A DNA stretch of 64,000 nucleotides, taken from assembly GCA_002720855.1 (NCBI GenBank), contig PBIN01000003.1, positions 62,001 through 126,000 on the forward strand, given 5' to 3'. Under the pieces are notes generated by a model. It worked only from the letters and a program-made list of their open reading frames with translations. It was not told the DNA's origin and made no database searches. Shown in pieces: positions 60,711-64,000 of this stretch. This DNA comes from Rhodospirillaceae bacterium (lineage in GTDB: Bacteria; Pseudomonadota; Alphaproteobacteria; MPNO01; UBA2964). A program made the translations under genes and the position numbers. The stretch's first letter is position 1. Every line of letters begins with the position of its first letter.

Positions 60711-63389
60711 TTAGTTTTCAGCAGCGGATAGAGCAGCCTGAGCAGCAGCCAAACGCGCTATAGGCACGCGATACGGTGAGCACGAAACATAATCGAGGCC
60801 AACACCGTGGCAAAAAGCGACTGACTTTGGGTCACCCCCATGTTCCCCGCAAATGCCGAGCTTGATATCGGGACGCGTTGAACGACCACGTTCACAGGCA
60901 ACAGAGACCAGTTCTCCCACCCCCGGCTGATCGATGGATACGAACGGATCTTTTTCAAATATTCCCGCGGCTTCATAATCGCCTAGGAAGCTGCCTGAGT
61001 CATCCCGCGATAACCCAAAGACTGTTTGCGTCAGATCATTGGTACCAAATGAAAAGAACTCGGCAGCCTCAGCGATTTCCGCCGCCATCAGGCAAGCCCG
61101 AGGCAATTCTATCATCGTCCCCGTCATATAGGGAAAATCCACACCTGTTTCTTCTTTGACTGCAGCGGCCGCCTTATCAACCACGTCTTTGAGAATATCA
61201 AATTCCCGCCGGGTCGTGATCAGTGGGATCATTACTTCGGGGCTGACGTCTATCTTGTCCTTTTCCATCACGTGCGCAGCCGCCTCAAAAATTGCGCGCG
61301 CCTGCATCTCAGGAATTTCGGGATAGGTGATTGCGAGCCGGCAGCCGCGATGGCCGAGCATCGGATTGGCTTCTGTTAATGCATTGGCGCGCATTCGTAC
61401 GGTTTCGCGGTCGGTGCCCAGGGCGGCAGCGACCTCATCGATATCTTTCTCTGTATGAGGCAAAAACTCATGTAGTGGCGGGTCCAACAGGCGAATTGTA
61501 ATCGGTCGCCCGTCCATTATCCGGAACAGGTCAATAAAATCTTCTCGTTGCATCGGTAGGAGCTTGGCAAGCGCTGTTCGGCGACCTTCTTCGTTTTCCG
61601 CAACGATCATCTCCCGGACGGCAATTATGCGTTCCGCATCGAAAAACATGTGCTCAGTTCGTGACAAACCGATCCCCTGGGCACCAAATCGAACCGCTGT
61701 TTCGGCATCGGCAGGCGTTTCCGCATTCGCGCGGACAGCGAGGTCACGGATTTCATCAACCCATCCCATAATCCGGGTAAATTCATCGGAAAGGGACGCC
61801 GGCAACGTCGGGAGTTCCCCTTTCATGACCTCACCCGAAGTGCCATCAATTGTGATTAGATCACCTGCACTAATTGTAACGCCGCGAGACATAAAGCTCT
61901 GGGTCTCATAGTCAATCCGCAATTCACCGGCACCCGCAACACATGGCGTGCCCATGCCTCTGGCTACAACGGCTGCGTGGCTAGTCATGCCGCCGCGGCT
62001 CGTTAAAATTCCATTCGCCGCATGCATGCCATGAATATCTTCAGGGCTCGTTTCAATACGGACGAGCAAAACACCATTGCCACTGGCTGCAATTTTCTCC
62101 GCTTCGTCGGCGGTAAAGACAACGATACCGGACGCGGCTCCGGGCGATGCGGGAAGGCCGCGGGCGATTACGTCACGCTCGGCATCCGGGTCCAATGTGG
62201 GGTGCAACAGCTGATCGAGGGATTCAGGATCAATACGCGATACTGCCTCTGCCTCGCTGATTACCCCTTCATCGACCATATCACAGGCTATTTTGAGTGC
62301 CGCTTTCGCCGTCCGCTTGCCGGAACGTGTCTGTAACATCCAAAGCTTGCTTTGCTGAACAGTGAACTCGATGTCCTGGACATCCCGAAAATGTCCCTCC
62401 AGCCGGATTCTTACATCATCAAGCTGGGTGAACACGTCCGGCATGACCTCTTCCATCGAGGGCAATTCGGAACTCTGTTCTTCACGACCGGCAATAGTTA
62501 GCTGCTGCGGCGTCCGGATACCGGCGACAACATCTTCTCCTTGTGCATTTACCAGAAATTCGCCGTAAAACAGATTTTCGCCGGTCGAAGGGTTGCGCGT
62601 AAACGCGACACCTGTTGCACAATCTTCGCCCATATTGCCAAAGACCATAGCCTGCACGTTTACCGCTGTTCCCCAATCGTGAGGAATGTCATGCAGATTT
62701 CGATAGGTGGTGGCCCGCGCATTCATCCAACTGCCAAAAACCGCGCCGATAGCGCCCCAAAGCTGTTCCGCCGGTTCTTGCGGAAACGAACTTCCCAAGA
62801 CTTCTTCTATCTTTTGCTTGTATTGACCGACCAGAATTTTCCAATCGTCGGCAGAAAGATCTGTATCCAACGTATGTTTTTTGTCGGCCTTTAGGTTTTC
62901 CAGTAATTCTTCGAACTCGTAATGATCAACGCCTAGAACCACGTCGCCATACATCTGAATAAACCGCCGATAGCTGTCCCAGGCGAAACGCTCATCGCCA
63001 CTCTGCTTCGCGAGGCCTTCGACGGTTACGTCATTCAGACCCAAATTAAGGACCGTATCCATCATGCCGGGCATTGATACACGTGCGCCGGAGCGCACAG
63101 AAACGAGGAGTGGTTGCTCAGGATCACCGAACTTTGCGCCGACGATCTCTTCAACTGCCGTGAGCGCCATATCGACTTGAGATTTCAAATCATCGGGATA
63201 TTGCCTGTCATTATCGTAATAGGCTGTGCACAGGTCGGTTGTAATGGAAAATCCTGGCGGGACCGGCAAACCCAGCGATGCCATCTCCGCCAGATTGGCA
63301 CCCTTTCCGCCAAGCAGGTTGCGCATATCTGCTGCGCCTTCAGCCTGACCGTCCCCAAAACTGTAAACCCATTTAGACTTATCAGGCAT
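60711..63389 (-). CDS. ppdK: Pyruvate, phosphate dikinase
   Basis: 892 residues, full family length. N-terminal ATP-grasp part (GGKGANLAEM near 27-36, VRSGARVSMPGMMDTVLNLG), swivelling domain with catalytic His471 in GGMTSH (Thr regulatory site beside it), and C-terminal PEP/pyruvate barrel (SFGTNDLTQT, CGEHGGDP). Interconverts pyruvate, ATP and phosphate with PEP. Encoded two bases after glyS, the common alphaproteobacterial order. Confidence 0.97.
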   Translation of the reverse strand: MPDKSKWVYSFGDGQAEGAADMRNLLGGKGANLAEMASLGLPVPPGFSITTDLCTAYYDNDRQYPDDLKSQVDMALTAVEEIVGAKFGDPEQPLLVSVRSGARVSMPGMMDTVLNLGLNDVTVEGLAKQSGDERFAWDSYRRFIQMYGDVVLGVDHYEFEELLENLKADKKHTLDTDLSADDWKILVGQYKQKIEEVLGSSFPQEPAEQLWGAIGAVFGSWMNARATTYRNLHDIPHDWGTAVNVQAMVFGNMGEDCATGVAFTRNPSTGENLFYGEFLVNAQGEDVVAGIRTPQQLTIAGREEQSSELPSMEEVMPDVFTQLDDVRIRLEGHFRDVQDIEFTVQQSKLWMLQTRSGKRTAKAALKIACDMVDEGVISEAEAVSRIDPESLDQLLHPTLDPDAERDVIARGLPASPGAASGIVVFTADEAEKIAASGNGVLLVRIETSPEDIHGMHAANGILTSRGGMTSHAAVVARGMGTPCVAGAGELRIDYETQSFMSRGVTISAGDLITIDGTSGEVMKGELPTLPASLSDEFTRIMGWVDEIRDLAVRANAETPADAETAVRFGAQGIGLSRTEHMFFDAERIIAVREMIVAENEEGRRTALAKLLPMQREDFIDLFRIMDGRPITIRLLDPPLHEFLPHTEKDIDEVAAALGTDRETVRMRANALTEANPMLGHRGCRLAITYPEIPEMQARAIFEAAAHVMEKDKIDVSPEVMIPLITTRREFDILKDVVDKAAAAVKEETGVDFPYMTGTMIELPRACLMAAEIAEAAEFFSFGTNDLTQTVFGLSRDDSGSFLGDYEAAGIFEKDPFVSIDQPGVGELVSVACERGRSTRPDIKLGICGEHGGDPKSVAFCHGVGLDYVSCSPYRVPIARLAAAQAALSAAEN

Positions 63390-63391
63390 GG

Positions 63392-64000
63392 TTATCCTTC
63401 TATGCAGGAGAAATCCGCGACTCTATTGAGACATTTTTCAATCTCAGACAGCAATCTAAGCCGGTTCTCGCGGAGATCAGCAATATCGGCGTTCACGGTC
63501 ACATTATCAAAAAAGGCGTCGACGGGCGCCCGTAAATTCGCTAATTCCGCCAATATTTCGTCAAATGCAGACATATCCGGTTCACCTGGGTTGGCCTTTT
63601 CCACCTTGTTTAAAGCTTGCCAAAGATCTCTTTCTTCTGCTGCCTCAAATTTGGAAACATCCACAGCACCCGAGCCGTATTGTTTGCCGTCTTTCTTTCC
63701 TTCAATTTGAACGATATTGCAGGCCCGCCGGTACGCGGTCAGCAAATTTTCGCCGTTGTCGGTACCGAGGAAACCGGCCAATGCGTTTGCCTTTTGCACA
63801 AGTCGTAGGACATTGTCATCACCCGAGCGGGAAACAGCTTCCACCAGATCGTGACGGACACCCTCAGAACGAAGATGGACTTTCAAGCGATCGATAAAGA
63901 ACTCAGTAAGAGCTGCTTCGAGATTCTCCAATACAAAAACACCGTCGTCGTCATACTGGGCACGCGCCGTATCTACCATCCAGGACAGCCGCATGTTCAG
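63392..64000 (-). CDS. glyS: Glycyl-tRNA synthetase beta subunit, C-terminal part (cut by window edge)
   Basis: About 203 residues of the C-terminal anticodon-binding region of GlyS: EFFIDRLKVHLRSEGVRHDLVEAV, LAELRAPVDAFFDNV-like ending (LANLRAPVDAFFDNVTVNAD) and RLRLLSEIEKCLNRVADFS. The frame continues beyond the right edge. GAAGGA inside its end serves as ribosome site for ppdK. Confidence 0.93.
   Translation of the reverse strand: MNMRLSWMVDTARAQYDDDGVFVLENLEAALTEFFIDRLKVHLRSEGVRHDLVEAVSRSGDDNVLRLVQKANALAGFLGTDNGENLLTAYRRACNIVQIEGKKDGKQYGSGAVDVSKFEAAEERDLWQALNKVEKANPGEPDMSAFDEILAELANLRAPVDAFFDNVTVNADIADLRENRLRLLSEIEKCLNRVADFSCIEG

Overview
The window looks like a mid-GC (roughly 50-55% by eye) alphaproteobacterial chromosome, probably Rhodospirillales-like. 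The best taxonomic sign is the right edge, where glyS (C-terminal part) abuts ppdK, an arrangement common in Alphaproteobacteria. Genes are packed tightly. Several convergent pairs overlap or abut at their stop codons (4777-4780, 32783-32786, 41044/41048, 48858/48861, 60705/60711), and there are several translationally coupled ATGA, GTGA or TGATG junctions. No intergenic gap exceeds 300 bases. I saw no rRNA, tRNA, CRISPR array, insertion sequence or phage gene.

Layout. (1) 1-7750: a cut-off SDR oxidoreductase, a UbiD decarboxylase followed by an orphan EutA-like reactivase and a NicO-type metal transporter, two cupins, then RidA-like / ornithine-cyclodeaminase-like / substrate-binding-protein-fold (4,5-dihydroxyphthalate decarboxylase-like) genes. 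(2) 7820-12093: housekeeping block with prfC, typA, a MAPEG protein and a DksA-type zinc finger protein. (3) 12298-16035: TAXI solute-binding protein, a TPR lipoprotein/secretin split by a frameshift, and an exported pentapeptide-repeat protein. (4) 16153-30490: small-molecule catabolism, including an isochorismatase-like amidohydrolase, a polysaccharide-deacetylase-fold enzyme, a molybdenum hydroxylase large subunit, a three-gene cobalt nitrile-hydratase/thiocyanate-hydrolase-like operon, the cobalt transporter cbtBA, an aldehyde dehydrogenase, and second copies of the dihydroxyphthalate-decarboxylase-like and ornithine-cyclodeaminase-like genes. (5) 30604-38603: metallo-hydrolase, DUF350 and serine-protease genes, small membrane proteins of unknown role, and a cytosolic BisC-type molybdoenzyme. 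(6) 38717-53143: a second catabolic island with two more molybdenum hydroxylase large subunits, a second UbiD, a VOC dioxygenase-like protein, a crotonase, pcaIJ, an aconitase-family dehydratase pair with an isocitrate-lyase-family lyase, and a PcaD-like hydrolase. (7) 53165-64000: oligopeptidase B-like peptidase, MTHFSD-like protein, FAH-family hydrolase, a frameshifted sensor kinase, ppdK and glyS.

How the genes may work together. Most of the window encodes hydroxylation (molybdenum hydroxylases), decarboxylation (UbiD, dihydroxyphthalate decarboxylase fold), hydration or hydrolysis of C-N bonds (nitrile-hydratase-like, isochorismatase-like), ring-cleavage-type VOC chemistry, CoA activation (PcaIJ), and final cleavage to central metabolites (aconitase-like plus isocitrate-lyase-like). 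This would fit degradation of aromatic or N-heteroaromatic compounds, but the substrates cannot be named from sequence alone. No recognisable DNA-binding transcription factor accompanies these genes, and no molybdenum hydroxylase small or FAD subunits and no UbiX are present. Cobalt recurs: a Co-type active site, CbtA/CbtB, a NicO-type transporter and a reactivase whose known relatives serve a B12 enzyme.

Most notable candidates: the split-beta cobalt hydratase operon at 21027-22326; the duplicated pair of cyclodeaminase-like and signal-less substrate-binding-protein-fold genes; the TAXI/secretin/pentapeptide operon; and the dimethylmaleate-hydratase/dimethylmalate-lyase-like trio at 48861-51588.
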